DNA of 64,000 nt from Cycas panzhihuaensis (taxonomy: Eukaryota > Cycadophyta): the NCBI GenBank assembly GCA_023213395.1, contig CM041465.1, positions 85,877,741-85,941,740 of the forward strand. Reading direction: 5' to 3'. The position numbers and the translations under genes were made by a program. Below are positions 11,346-23,229 of this stretch, in pieces; position 1 is the stretch's first letter; the number at the start of each line of letters is the position of its first letter. The notes beneath the pieces were generated by a model. It was not told the DNA's origin. It saw only the letters and a program-made list of their open reading frames with translations, and searched no databases.

Positions 11346-11689
11346 GGGAACGGTTTCTTTTATTATCTAAAGGATTACCATCATCAGAACTAGCATCAAA
11401 AATGGTATTTTAAGCCCAAATAGGTTGTTTATTATTATTAGGTTATTGTTTAGAAGAAGTAGGTTAACTAGATATAGATGAATTTAAGGTAGAAGGTTTA
11501 ATTAAGGTCCAATTTTATACTTGAGTAGATAAAGATTCAATTGTCTCTAGATCAATTATTTTTTAAAGGGATCAACTAAGTAAGTATTAGTTAACAAATT
11601 TTCAATAGGTAATTCAACATAAGAAGTGTTTAATGAAGAACCTTCTTCATCAAATATAATATCACGCAGGATGAAAATCTTGTGTGATT

Positions 11690-12490
11690 AGGTTTAGAAA
11701 TCTATAAGCTTTACTTTATTCATTGTAACTAATGAGGATATATTTAAAACTTTTGGGATCAAGTTTTTGTATTTTTCTTTGGAAGCATACCTCCAAGTAA
11801 TGCTTCCAAAGATTCTTAGGTATTTAATAGAAGGTTTATGACTAGACTATTTTTGTTCTAGCATGACATTCTGTAAAGGCTTACTTGGTAAACAATTTAA
11901 GAGGTAGTTAGGGCAAGTAATTACTTCTACCTATAACTTTAAGTTAAGACATTTTGCATGTAACATGCATCTGGTCATTTCAATAAGAGTACAATTTTTA
12001 CATTTAACAACACCATTTTATTAAGGAGTATAAGCTACGAAATGTTGAAATCATATTCCATGCTTCTTGTAGTGAGAAGTGAACTTGTTGCTTAGGTATT
12101 CCTTGCATTATTAGACCTAAAGATTTTAATTTTAGAGTTAGTTTAATTTTCAATTAAGGTTTTAAATTTAACAAAGATGTCAAATACTTGACTCCTTATT
12201 TTTAGCATGCACACCTAGTATTTTCTAGAGAAATCATTGATAAATGTGACAAAATATCTACTTCTAGAGCATGAGGTAACTTGGAATATACTATAGATAT
12301 TGAAATGTATAAGTTCAAGCTGAGCTTTTGCTTAAAAAAAAGTGTGATATGGGAAAGAGTCCATGTGTTATTTACCTATAATATAGGCTTCACAAACACT
12401 ATAGACTGTGTTTAGGAGGGGTAAACCATAAGCCATATCATGCTTACTGAGGTATTATATTTTTCTATAGCCTGTATGGCTAAACTGAGT
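11690..12490 (-). pseudogene. C1 copia integrase core and C-terminal region
   Basis: Minus-strand translation gives FVTFINDFSRKY (copia YFVTFIDDYSRKTW), then FKTLIEN, then LTPL*NGVVKCKNCTLIEMTR (copia PxxNGVAERKNRTLLEMAR) and LKL*VEVITCPNYLLNCLPSKPL. The active-site Asp in FIND is shifted to Asn-Asp spelling and several stops are present. Integrase inserts the DNA copy into the host chromosome. Confidence 0.87.
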
Positions 12491-12493
12491 ATA

Positions 12494-12930
12494 CTATAGT
12501 TTATTGATAGGGTCAGATTTTGCTATAAAGGCACTAAAGGTTTTAGTTTTAGAATGTTGAATGTTAGTTAGATTATAAAGGCCTGCTTTGTGATCAGCAG
12601 GTCCTGAAGCAATTGGTTTGAATTTATTTAATGGTTGTTTGATAATAAACTTATCTTTCCAAAATTTGATAACAAGGTCTTCTTGGTAGATTTGGTATAC
12701 TGAAAGGATATTTTGTAACAAACTAGGAACATAGAATATGTCCTTGATTAAACTATTTTTTAAGGAAACAGCACCTATTCCTTTGACTTTTAATTGAGAT
12801 CCACTCTCAAAAGAGATTTTTTCTTCAGAGTTAGGATTAGACTGGTAGGAATTCAAAGTATTCTTAGTGTCCTGTCATATAAAGGGAAGCACCAGAATCA
12901 AGAATCCATAAGAGTGGTTAAGTAAATAGA
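12494..12930 (-). pseudogene. C1 protease and GAG-pre-integrase region
   Basis: WILDSGASLYMTG (complement near 12872-12911) is the copia aspartic protease active site, with DSGAS intact. The open frame 12856-12494 follows with DIFYVPSLLQNILSVYQI, matching the copia FYVPSLKKNLLSVSQL segment, then KAGLYNL, typical of the GAG-pre-integrase domain. A stop and frameshift separate the protease motif from this frame. Confidence 0.9.
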
Positions 12931-13958
12931 GCCGAAAAAGCTAAATTTGTGGTAGTAAGAGAATGATTAGGTTTGTGGGATCGTGACTAGATACCCTTAG
13001 AAGTTTTCTAGGCTTCTAAAGTAATTCTACTCCTATAGACATCAATGGTGTGCCCCTTTTTGTGGTAATAGGCACAACTGACAATCTGATTAAAGTTAGA
13101 AGTGAGAGTATTCCTTTTTTGGAATGATTGTTTATTGTTATTATGGTTTTTTGATGGTCCAATATATTTGTTACTTTGATTATGATTATTTATAAAAAAT
13201 GAGGAAGAAGGACCTCTATGAGGTTTCAGAAATTTGGGGTTATTATTGTGATTACTTTGGAAGTTATTTTATTTAAATTTGTTTACAAGTTTAGATTTAG
13301 AAGATAGGGCCTATAAAGGATCTTGTAGTTTTCTCATTTGAATTTAGTAGTCAATTAGCTAATTTGTTAGATGATTGAAGGTGATTTCTACAAAATTAGC
13401 TTATTCTCTAATGGATTTAAATAAATTAAAATATTTAGGTAATTTATTTATAGCAAGACGGGCGAGTGTTTCTTCATCTTTAGTATAAGTGGTAACTATA
13501 GTTTTATCACCATCTTTAGTTGAGGACTTTATATAATTACCTAAATCTTTATTAATGAGTTAGATTTTTACCAAGAAATGTTCAACTTTAGAAAACTCAT
13601 CAAAATTTATGTCATACAATTATTGTTCTAAGAGGGCTAGTTATCATTTGTCAACCTTATTATACTTTTCCTTAAGAGTTTACCAGACTTGGGCAAGTTC
13701 ATTTGTCTCAAAAAACAACCTGCTAATGTCTGGTAAAAGGGAGTTTAGAATGGTACCTAGGGCACCATCACAATTCATTAGATAGACCATATAGGCTTCT
13801 CACTTCTTATCATCAGGTTTCACGAATTCTCCTGTCACATATTGTCAAATCTTTTATTGTTTAAAAACCTGGGATATTTTTAGTTTCCAGTAGGCATAAT
13901 TTGAGCCAATTAGTACTAGAATCGAGGGATAGGAGGTTGTCCCTAGCATGAGATCCAT
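12931..13958 (-). pseudogene. C1 copia gag
   Basis: ATG at 13958 gives MDLMLGTTSYPSILVLIGSN and then YAYWKLKI, the copia gag N-terminus around the conserved W. Middle segments read LGTILNSLLPDISRL and TTYTKDEETLARLAINKLP. The zinc-knuckle relic CAYYHKKGHTIDVYR lies near 13079-13035; the second and last Cys have become Tyr. At least eight in-frame stops, several at expected Trp (TGG to TGA) or Gln. It packages the element RNA in living relatives. Confidence 0.87.
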
Positions 13959-14661
13959 TGTGGACAAAAAAAAAAACTTGGAAGTGATATCCTCTTGAGG
14001 AGAAAAAGATGATTAAAAAAAAAAAAACAATCACAATCTTTAGAATTAAATAAAATTAATCATTGATTTATTTGCAAGTAAATGTTTATGTATGAAAGTA
14101 AGTGTGTTATTTAAATTTTACAAGTAATACACAAAAATAAACCCATTATCATTTAATTATTAATTGCCACTGATCAAAATATTATGAAATTTAATCAATC
14201 ATTAAGAGAATTAATTTAAATAAGTGAGTAGATTCACATTTACGTTATGATTTTTATCAATAAGTGATAAAATAGTAATTTTTAATTAAATATTAATAAA
14301 TTACATAAAATATTTTTAAAATAATATGAAAGGTAGTGTAATTAAGTAATGCATTTGATAGATAATTTAATGTTTATTAGATTGAAATAATAAAATTATA
14401 ATATTATAAAGAAATTTATAAAAGAAATCATGTATCTTAACTTACCAAGTTGTGATAATAGACTTGACTTTAGACAAGATTTTGCTAGTCGAAATAACAT
14501 CCAAATTGATTAAATAACTAATAGATGCATCTGTGTCTGAATCAGGAACCTAACATGTCTTCCAAAATCAAATTTAGACTTTGTATGATAAGGTTATAAT
14601 AAAAAAGGTATAGGTGCCCCTTTTATGAAAAAATAAAAAATAAAAAAGGAATAAGATCAGG
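13959..14661 (-). other. C1 leader, gag-proximal part
   Basis: AT-rich non-coding sequence upstream of the C1 gag. In the position where C2, X and Y carry conserved block R I see only faint similarity, so block R is either decayed or replaced here. Confidence 0.45.
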
Positions 14662-14724
14662 GTTAAGCCCCTGCCAAATTTGGACTAAGGTCACATGGGA
14701 GGCTTACATGACCAGGGGGCTAAC
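14662..14724 (-). promoter_or_regulatory. Conserved leader motif H (C1 copy)
   Basis: On the element strand it reads TTAGCCCCCTGGTCATG ... CCCATGTGACC ... CAGGGGCTTAAC. The outer parts are complementary (about 12 bp with a mismatch), so the RNA could fold into a hairpin. The same CCCCT, CCATGTGA, AGGGGCT series occurs in C2, X and Y at the same place between cargo and gag. Function unknown. Confidence 0.6.
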
Positions 14725-14999
14725 AGTTAGGAGGCTAGTACATAGTGGACGTAAATTAATTTTACAATTCAATTTAATTAAAATATAAAACATTAGAAAA
14801 GTAAATTATCAAAGTGACAGACCCAAAATAGTAATAAACTAATTTAAGAAGTTTTTATATATGTAAAAACTTTATATTACATTATAATTTATTTTATGTC
14901 CACCAAAAAATAAAAGGAATTTGTTTAACCCTAAATGGATTTTAGTTATATTTTTTATATGGGTTTGAGGGTAGTGGTTGCAAATTCATTTCTTTATCA

Positions 15000-15720
15000 T
15001 CTACATATATGTGAGCAGCTCTGTGGGTATCTCTGTAGGTGAGAGAACTCAGAGGACTAAGGGTTTATCCACTACAATGCTATGATGATGACTCTGAGGT
15101 TTTGTCCTCTACAATTCACAAAATATCTTTAGTGGTATCTATCTCTTGGGTAATCCAAATAATGGTGTTGCTTTTCACTGTCGTCCTATCAATAATCTCT
15201 GCCAACAGCATGGGAAATAACCTCTGTTGGCATCAGCTCATGCAATCACCATAGGATTACTGCTTTTTTTCATAGTTTATGCTTAGATCACATAGCAAAA
15301 ACCATTAAAGAAGATAATCATATCAATTTTAGAAGTGCCTTTCTAAGCTTCTATGATGATTTCTGAAATGGGTTTTATTTTATATACTTTGGTTTGTCAT
15401 TGCATGTGTCAGTGTTCTTATTCTACTTTGTATTGTAGGGTTTCAATGCTTTTATAGAGTTAAAGCCTTAGCTAGAATTTAAGTAGAGGGAGAGAAGGGA
15501 GCAGCCTCAATATCTGATAGGATTAACAGGCAGATAAGAGACAAATAATTAGGCCATGGTAAGCATATATAACAAGGTTTTTGGTGCCTGTTCAAGTTTT
15601 GTAAATATATTGGTCTTATTTAGACTCTAAATAATAGACAGTTTTATTTTTATAAATGTAAAACTTTTGAGTACTTTTCATTTTAATAAAGTATATATAT
15701 TCTTATTTTATTTATTTTAA
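15000..15720 (+). other. C1 leader cargo: possible host transcript fragment, antisense to C1
   Basis: Higher-complexity sequence with a 71-codon plus-strand frame (15039-15254, RELRGLRVYPLQCYDDDSE) that I do not recognise. It is followed by T-rich sequence and, near 15684, AATAAAGTATATAT, which looks like a plant 3' UTR with a poly(A) signal. It lies where C2 and Y carry identifiable host gene pieces and also reads antisense to the element. That it is a captured transcript is inference. Confidence 0.4.
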
Positions 15721-15847
15721 AAAAATAAATGTATGTACGAGGGTTTGATAAAAACCTTATTCCTACTTCAGCTTTCTGTTTGAAAAATGCATGTTGGAAG
15801 ATCCTATTGTTTAGATACCTTATAAGAAAGAGAAAAAAAAATACCCT

Positions 15848-15859
15848 GCTCTGATACCA
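15848..15859 (-). promoter_or_regulatory. C1 primer-binding site
   Basis: GCTCTGATACCA, the complement of TGGTATCAGAGC, directly abuts the right (5') LTR. It is intact and of initiator-Met type. Confidence 0.95.
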
Positions 15860-16343
15860 TGATGGAGAGAGGGTTTTGTTAAATGATTACAGAATTTATC
15901 ATAATATTCAATAATAAAATTATATATGTTTACAAATACAGTAATCAACATAAGTACATAAAATATGACAGGTGGAAAACCTTTTAATGGATAAAAAACC
16001 ACCTCAAAATATAAATAAATATTAATAAATAAAATATACTTTACATATGTGATGAGGATCTCATCCTTTCTCTCTATATAGATGTGCAACATCTTCCTAC
16101 AGTAAGGAATACCTAGTCAACCTCTTCACCATCCTACGTAGCCTTAGCCGCTTGACCATTTTAATGACCACCCTAACTAACTTCCTAAGAATCTAGGAGA
16201 AGATAAAAGTGAAAGATAGAGGTTCATTAAAAATGGGTAGTTTCCATTTCAACGAACCATATAACTTATTTACATTATTAATCATAAAGTAATATTGAAG
16301 AACTTTATAGAAGAATATAAAGCTAATATTAATATTTCTAACT
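15860..16343 (-). repeat. C1 5' LTR (right)
   Basis: 484 bp matching the left LTR, without the TRIM. ATAAC follows at 16344-16348. Open frames inside it are chance. Confidence 0.93.
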
Positions 16344-16348
16344 ATAAC

Positions 16349-17265
16349 CTCAATAGTAACCCCAATAGTAGGAGTAATAGTAATGACAATAGTCACTATC
16401 TAAATAATGTGGTCACATGAAAAATACAACAAAGAACACACATACTGAAACTATAAAGTATTTATTTATTATTGCATACAAAATAAAGTATGTTATATAA
16501 GATATCTAGTTTATTGATTCAAGTATATCAAGACATATGATTAGAAGATTAGATTGGTTTTACCAATGTGGAAGGTAAATCAGAATATCATCATTAGAGA
16601 TGATACCAATCTAGAGGCCATTGGAGTTAAAAAGATACCATTAATCATGCTAAATAGTTAATGACAATATTTGGATAATATTTTTATGTACCAAATTTAA
16701 AAATGAATCTTATTTATATGGATGAAATTGAATAATAAGATATGATCATAATATTTTCTCAAGGACAATGTACAATTTGAGATAAATAAAATAAAGTTGT
16801 GGCCAAAGGGCTTAGAGATAATAATCTGTATGAATTATATGAATACTTTAAAGTACAAAGAGCATTCCTTTCTATATGTCTAAAATAAAAATTATTGAAT
16901 GAAGAAATAAGATATTTCAACTACTCATAAGTTGAAAATGGTATATGGTCTTCCTTTAATAAATATTAAAAGTTATTTGTATGAATCTTATATTTTCGAA
17001 AATAACATAAAGAGTTATTTTTGAAGGGAAAGCATGGAGAGCTAGAAAAAAGTTAAGGTTGGTTTACTTAGATATCTATGGACCAATATTTGAACAAACT
17101 TATACTAATATTTCTCCAAATTTGAGCATGCAAATAAGAAATTTAAATAATATTATAACACTGTATTACAATATGAAAAAATATATTATAAAAAAGAGCT
17201 TAGAAGATTACTAAATAACACTAAAAGAGAACTAAAAGGAATATTGAAGTACAATCTCTCCAGAA
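16349..17265 (+). pseudogene. P1 copia continued: gag end, protease, GAG-pre-integrase, start of integrase
   Basis: After the C1 TSD the P1 polyprotein resumes with an Asn/Ser-rich gag tail (NLNSNPNSRSNSNDNS). It then shows VPNLKMNLIYMDEIE (about 16690-16734) and FSQGQCTI, typical of the protease to GAG-pre-integrase segment, NLYELYEYF, then KMVYGLP and SYLYESYIFENNIK near 16975-17015, where two zinc Cys have become Tyr. LVYLDIYGPI (17058-17090 region) is the start of the integrase. Heavily stopped. It ends at C2; sequence just before C2 (about 17100-17265) could be P1 or the end of a G2 LTR. Confidence 0.8.
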
Positions 17266-17614
17266 TGATGGATTCAGAGGAGCAAAGTAGGACTTTAGAA
17301 TGATTACATTTTGAAAAAACAGGTGATTTCTGATAGTTGGTTGTGTTAAAAGACACCAAGGAGGTATTCCCAGCCTTTAAATAGAGTTTTTTGGGAGGCA
17401 GAAAGTGCCATCACCCTACCTACACGATAGCTAACGTAAAATTCAAAATATATTAAAAAAATAACAATAATGAATAAAAGCATGTACCTTAATAAAGTGG
17501 TGTCAGCTCCTGGTGGCTATTGGGAGGCTCAAGGTGTCCTAGGGGCCCTCAAAGGTGGCTTTGAGGGGACCTAGGCACATAGGTTTTTTAATAGCATTGG
17601 GATTATTCCCAACA
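17266..17614 (-). repeat. C2 3' LTR (left)
   Basis: Starts TGATGGATTCAG and ends TTCCCAACA on the plus strand. Pairs with 25983-26331 at equal length. Confidence 0.94.
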
Positions 17615-17625
17615 TTCTCCCCCAT
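17615..17625 (-). promoter_or_regulatory. C2 polypurine tract
   Basis: TTCTCCCCCAT on the plus strand, so ATGGGGGAGAA on the element strand, directly before the 3' LTR. It would prime plus-strand synthesis. Confidence 0.85.
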
Positions 17626-17883
17626 AAGCCCAATGTGTACAACTCCCAAATTATCTCTGAACTTCCTGAATTTGATATTTCCCAAAGCCTTTGTAAAAAT
17701 ATCTGTCATTTAATTTTTGGTGCTATAATAAGTCAACTCTATCTCATCTACTTATATAAATTCCTAAATGAAGTGGTGTTGGGTTTTAATATGTTTTGTT
17801 CTACTATGGAAAACTAGATTTTTGGCTATTTGGATAGTGCTTTGATTATCACGCCAAATTCTAGTGGGACCTTGTTGTTTAAT

Positions 17884-18321
17884 CTAAAAATCCTGTAAGA
17901 GCCTTCCTAGCCATATTGATTCACAAGATCCTGAAACTGCAGCCTTATACTCTGCCTTAGTTGTAGATAAGGAAACGGTATTTTGCTTCTTTGTACTCCA
18001 AGCTACTACTACTGATCCTATACTAAATATAGAACTTGTGGTAGAGTTTCTGTCATCTACATCACCTGCCCAATCTGAATCTGTGTAACTAATTAACTGA
18101 AATTTAGATGTGGCTTTATAATATAACCTAAAATCTGGAGTCTCTTTAAGGTATCTAAGGATTATTTTGGAAGGTTGCCAATGAGATGTCTTTGGATCCT
18201 GCATAAACTTGGACATAACACTAACTGAATATGTTATATCTGGTTGAATAGATATTAAATATATTAGGCTGCCAATGAATTGTCTATAGAGAGTGGGATC
18301 AACTGAAGTTGAGTCATCCAT
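17884..18321 (-). pseudogene. C2 copia RNase H
   Basis: 145-codon open frame. DPTLYRQFIGSLIYL and QPDITYSVSVMSKFMQ are the copia RT-RNase H linker. YTDSDWAGDVDDRNSTT holds the first catalytic Asp, LSTTKAEYKAA the Glu segment, and the tail reads ESIWLGRLLQDF. It is the best preserved coding piece of C2; the frame continues upstream into RT and ends downstream at a TAA within the LTR-proximal region. Confidence 0.93.
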
Positions 18322-19105
18322 CTTAAAGAGTTTGATTCCAATTTATATTGGTAATGTCAATGGTTTACAGTTTGTCATTCTGAATCTTTCTAGTAGATCT
18401 AATATATATTTACATTGAGAGATAAATATTCCTTGTTTATCCTGCTAGACTTCTAATCCTAGGAAGTAATGCATGAGGCCTAAGTTTGTCATCTCAGATT
18501 CCTTACACATCTTTAAACTGATGTAAAAGATGGGAGTCGTTTCTGGTATAAATTAAATCATCCACATGTTATAAATTAAATCATCCACATAAACACCTAT
18601 AATTAATATCGAATTTCCCTTGATTTGAGTGTATAGGTTTAGATCTTTCAAACCCTCGATCCCTAAAATACTTGTCTATACAGAAATACCAAGCCTTGGG
18701 TACTTGTTTTAGACCATATAGTACCTTCTTTAACTTGTACACTTTGTTTTCTTCCTCCCTGACTTCAAAACTGATGGGTTAAGTGACATAGATGTCTTCA
18801 TTGACATAACCATTTAAGAAATCACTTTTCACATCCATTTGATGAACTTTCCAACCTATTTGGGTGGCTAAACTCATTATCATGCGAACAGATTTCATCA
18901 TAGTTACAGGAGAAAATGTTTCTGTATAGTCTATGCCTTCTCTTTGGGTATATCCTTTTGTAACCAATCGAGCTTTATATTTGTCAATGGAGCCATCTGA
19001 GTGGAACTTGGTCTTATAGACCCATTTGGTACTAATAGCTTTCTTCTTTAGTGGTAAATCTACAAGTTCCCAAGTATCATTCTTAATAATGGACTTATAT
19101 TCCTC
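18322..19105 (-). pseudogene. C2 copia reverse transcriptase
   Basis: The minus strand shows GYTQREGIDYTETFSPVTMMKSVR (frame 18967-18779; cf. copia GFTQxxGIDYxETFAPV), VHQMDVKSDFLNG with the D of motif A, then YGLKQ-type text near 18705. VYVDDLIY at the active site (complement about 18575-18598) is followed by a duplicated copy that breaks the frame. Then GLMHYFLGLEV and FRMTNCKP lead into the RNase H. Dead as it stands. Confidence 0.9.
18548..18593 (-). repeat. 23-bp tandem duplication at the C2 RT active site
   Basis: AATTAAATCATCCACAT occurs at 18551 and again at 18574, an exact 23-bp offset. The duplicated bases encode most of YVDDLIY, so the catalytic motif is followed by a frameshifted second copy. 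Confidence 0.93.
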
Positions 19106-20440
19106 TTTCGTGGCTTTCTATCATCATTCATGTTGATTAGCCTCATCAAAGGTTTGAGGCTCATGAATTTTGAGTACCTTACTCATTAAGGCAAAGTTGA
19201 CCCTACATGAGCATGTGGTTCTTATATTGTTATCCAATACATTTCCTAAGTCATGGTTGCGTTGAACCCATTTGGGTAGATATTATGATGGAGGTTGAGA
19301 TGACATTCCTTCTCTAGTAGGTTCCTGGATATTTCTCCACATAAGAGGCACATATTTGGATTTACTTGATGTGTCAAATCTAATGGCAATCTCCTTCTAT
19401 TTTTCCTGATTATCTTGGTAGTAGGTGTCTTCCTAAAATTTGATGTCTCTACCAATCATAACTTTTCTTGATTTCGGATTATAGACTTTGTAGGATTTAG
19501 AAGATTCACTAGAACTAATAAAAATATATTTGACACTATGGTCATCCAACTTAGTTCTTCTTTAATCAGGAATATGGGCATATGCTAGACATCTAAATAC
19601 CTTAAGATGATGCATACTTGGTTTATAATCGGTTCATGCTTCTTCTGGAGTTTTCTACCTAAGCGCTTTGGTGGAACATCTATTAAGTAGGTAGACAATT
19701 GTATAAACTACTTCAGCCCAAAATTTATGGCCCAAGTTTTTATCTTAAGCATACATCATGCCATTTCAATGATAGTTCTATTTTTTCTTTCCACTAAACC
19801 TTTTTTTATAGGGTGTAGGGGTTGGTAAATTATCTCCTAATACCATGGTGGATACAATAATCCTTAAAAGCATTAGATGTAAACTCTTCCCCATTATCTG
19901 ATCTTGGAGAAAAGATATGATATCCACTTTGTCGCTCAACAAAGGTTTTAAAGTCAACAAAGTGGTCGAAAGTATCAAATTTATATTTTAGAAAGAAAAC
20001 CCATATTTTTCTTATAAAGTCATCAATAAATGTGAGAAAATACTTTTCACTTGCTAAAGAGGGAGTAGTCATTGGTCCACATATGTCTATGTATACTCGT
20101 TGAAGGGTGCAGATGCTCAATGGCTAAAATCTGAAAAGCTTTCTCTATGATGTTTACTAAGAATGCATCCCTCACACAAGTTTTTATTAATATCAATAGG
20201 TGGTAAACCATTAACCATATCCAACCTTTTTATAAGAGCTAAGCTATTATAGTTAAGGTGACCAAATTGTCTATGCCACAAATCACTATCCATTGTAGTT
20301 GAAGTTATGAGGACATAAGTATCTAAAGGGGTGAGGATAAGCTTAAATAAACGATCTTTAGTTATTATACCTTTGGCAAAAATAGCTCTATTTTTTCTTT
20401 TATCTTTGATAATACATTCTCAATTATCAAAAATCACCTT
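19106..20440 (-). pseudogene. C2 copia integrase and linker to RT
   Basis: Minus-strand text: RLGHLNYNSLALIKRL (20280 region), zinc finger end NLCEGCILSKHHRESF (20195-20150), YVDICGPM-like IDICGPMTTPSLASEKYFLTFIDDFIRKIWVFFLKYK (frame 20120-19830) with the FIDD Asp, SDNGEEFTSNAF with the second Asp, then KFWAEVVYTIVYLLNRCSTKAL near 19730-19660. Several stops and frame changes. Copia order, between protease and RT, is kept. Confidence 0.92.
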
Positions 20441-20446
20441 ATAATC

Positions 20447-20690
20447 TTATCCCATTATTTGTCCTACTGATAACAAGTTTTCCCTTAGGGCAGGGATGTA
20501 TAAGACATCATCTAAATATCTATATTCACCAATATCAGTCAACAAGGCTATGTTACCCTTCCCAACTGATTTATGAGAAGTATTGTATATAAATATGATT
20601 GACCCTTTTCTATTTTTATCCAAGGTTTGAAATAAATATTCTTTATGGATCATGTGGGTTGAGCAACCTAAATCGATATATTAACTATTA
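20447..20690 (-). pseudogene. C2 protease and GAG-pre-integrase region
   Basis: The minus strand reads YIDLGCSTHM near 20682-20655; the family has the active-site triplet D-S-G, here D-L-G after a TCA-to-TTA type change. HKEYLFQTLDKNRK and DDVLYIPALRENLLSVGQIM follow, the typical FYVPxLxxNLLSVGQL segment. The frame then stops. Confidence 0.88.
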
Positions 20691-21851
20691 TCCTCTTCTT
20701 CCTTAGCAGAAAAGCTGGATAGAAATAACATATTATTAACCTTTGATTCTGATGAATTTGAAGCATGTCCTCTAGATGGTAATCCATGCTTTGAAAATTA
20801 TTTATCTTTAGTGTGTCCATTTCTATGACAATAAGTACAATACAATGAATCTCTTCTCCCATAAATTAGGCTTCGAATTCTTAGTTGAGAATGATCAATA
20901 TTGAAAGATCTCCCCTTTTCCTCAAAAGATTGAGGAGGATTGTTTCTTGGTTGGGTGTTACGATATTCCTAAGTTGATCTTGAAGGCTGAGAGTTCCTGT
21001 GATAATATGGACAAGGATGATTTTCAACTTATCTCCTTTGATTAGGATTTCTTGGAGGATCTTCATGTTGTTGGGGTCCTCATTATCTCTTTTGGTGGGG
21101 GCCTTGATATCGTGGAGGGTCTTGTCTAGTTTCCTTTCTAGGATTTCTACCTTTTCTCCTTAGAAGAGATTCCTTTTGTCTTGAGGCTCCTACTTGGGAG
21201 TTAGAATGAATGCGGGTCTTTGTAGCAGAGGCATGTTCTAAAGATTCATTTGCATTTTACTGCTCTTCTATAGACATGAGCATGGCACTAAGTTGTTCCA
21301 CTTTGAGGGTACTTAGATCCTTTGATACACTAATACTAATAGCTACCATTTCAAAATGTCTTACAACTCCTACATATCTAAGGGTCCTCTTGACTACCTT
21401 TTGTTCAGTTAGGGTATCCCTAAGTGACTTCATTTGGTTAACAATATCATGGACTTTGGTCATGAATTCAGTTACTGATTCATGAGGCATCATACATAAA
21501 TTTTTGAACTTACTTCTCAAGTTTTATAGTTTAGAGGAGGCGACTCCTTCATATATTAGTTGTAAAGTGTCCTAAGCTTCTTTTAACTTAACTGATTCAC
21601 TAACTCTTGGAAACACATAATCTTCTAAAGCACAAAAGATAGGAGGCTAAGTCTTCGTTATCCTTTTTGACATTTTCTTTATATGTAACTTTTTCTGCAT
21701 CGATTAGATTTGGTCCTAATTCATTGTAACTAGTTCTCACAATATCCAATATGTCGTTAACTATGAGGATGGGTCTTATCCTCCTACTCTAGTTCAGGAA
21801 ATTATTTCCCTTAAATTTTGGGATAATCATGTTCCTAAAACTAGACGTCAT
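20691..21851 (-). pseudogene. C2 copia gag
   Basis: ATG at 21851 gives MTSSFRNMIIPKFKGNNFLN, the DUF4219-like gag start. VKKDNED, then FKNLCMMPHESVTEFMTKVHDIVNQMKSL and MLMSIEEQ (frame 21520-21257) match the central UBN2 segment. The zinc knuckle YCTYCHRNGHTKDK sits near 20850-20808 with the last Cys lost. Stops are scattered. It is of the same broad gag type as Y and X. Confidence 0.88.
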
Positions 21852-23229
21852 TTTGAACTAAAGTTATGTTAATCAAATGTGACAAATGAGATATCAAAAG
21901 TTGAATATAAATATCAAAAAAATTAGAATTTAAAATTTTTAAAAAAGGTTTTAAATGTAAAATTCGCTTCCAAATATAACCCAAGGTTTTTCTTAAAGTT
22001 TTGAATAAGTGAACTAGGACCTATTCAAGCTACTAAGCTCTAAGTTTAAGTTTCTCTTGGGGCAACCTTTGGTTGCTATCCTGTCTAGTGGCACCTGCCT
22101 ATAGATGGCAAAACAAAGACCCAATATACTGGTATGTAAGTGCTAGGCTATATATATCTTAGTACGTAGGCTGCTAAAAAGGTTTTTACAGCCCTCTGAA
22201 TTATTGGTCCACTTGCGTCAGACTTATACCTAGCGATAGATCTAGAGATGAAGGTTCTTAAACCAAGGCACTCACCCTCTCCAGGTCTAGCCTTAGTCTC
22301 CAAACACCATAAAAAGAACATGTTCTACACCTCATCCTACCACTGAATACACTTGATAGCTAATAGTTATCCTCATCCAATATGAGTAGGCCAATTAGCG
22401 TGTGCAGGGTGGTAACTTAAGGGGTCATAATCGTTCCCCTTGCTAGGCTAGAAAAATAGGGTGGTTCAATTCGAGATTATCTTATTTAATGTGAAAAATA
22501 GATTAATTAGCAGTGTGGTCTTGCTTAAAAAAAAGATTCATTTTATATAATAAAAAACTTGAAAATAAAATAAAATAATAAGCTCTAAGCAAGATGAAAT
22601 AAATATTAAACTTTTTTAAAGAAGTAAGAGAGCAAATATTTTTTTCAAAAAAAATGTAATGCTCTTCAAATGCATGAAAGATGCCTTTGAAAATTAAATA
22701 AATGAAATGCAACTTTTATGAGTGCAAGAAGTAAGTGATATTTTTCAACAATAATGAATAATAATGAAAGAAGAAACTTTCAATAAGTGTATACCTTTCG
22801 AGTAAATGACAAACTTATATGATATAATTTTGGATGAGTATATAAGAAAATTTTAAATGTAACGAAGATCCTTTTTAACTATATAAAAATAAAATAAAAT
22901 TTTGATGAAAAATAATAGAAAAAATCTAAGCTATTTGACTTTCTAAACAACTAAGCATTTAACTTGAGCAAAGTATATAATGTTGAATAAATATTAGTAA
23001 AAATATATATAAAATAAGAAAAGATGATTAAATATAATTTAAAGAGTTGCTCAATATATTTTCAGTTGTAAATTTTGAGAAATAATATATGTAAATACGT
23101 AGGAATTACAAATTGAAGGGTATTATGTACTTCAAATTTAATAGATTTGAAAATCTATAAAAACACTTTAAAATGTATAAAAAATAGTGTTAGTTCGAAG
23201 AGGAGTGATTCAAATTCCCATTGAAACTG
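21852..23229 (-). other. C2 leader, gag-proximal part
   Basis: About 1.4 kb with no coding motif. The first 600 bp upstream of gag (21990-22460) are of mixed composition, the rest very AT-rich. Nothing further recognised. Confidence 0.4.

Larger units (their letters stand above)
8882..16343 (-). mobile_element. Ty1/copia retrotransposon C1, minus strand
   Basis: Two LTRs of about 485 bp (8882-9681 including a nested TRIM, and 15860-16343) flank gag, protease, integrase, RT and RNase H in copia order on the minus strand. The TSD is ATAAC at 8877-8881 and 16344-16348. A Met-type primer site abuts the right LTR and a purine tract the left one. It is inserted in the gag of P1. All coding parts carry stops. 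The leader between primer site and gag (about 1.9 kb) has the cargo, motif and gag layout also seen in C2, X and Y. Confidence 0.93.

Noticed and set aside
15820-16396. Two minus-strand frames of 90 and 67 codons
   Set aside because: They overlap the C1 5' LTR and primer site and have no homologue in the other LTR.
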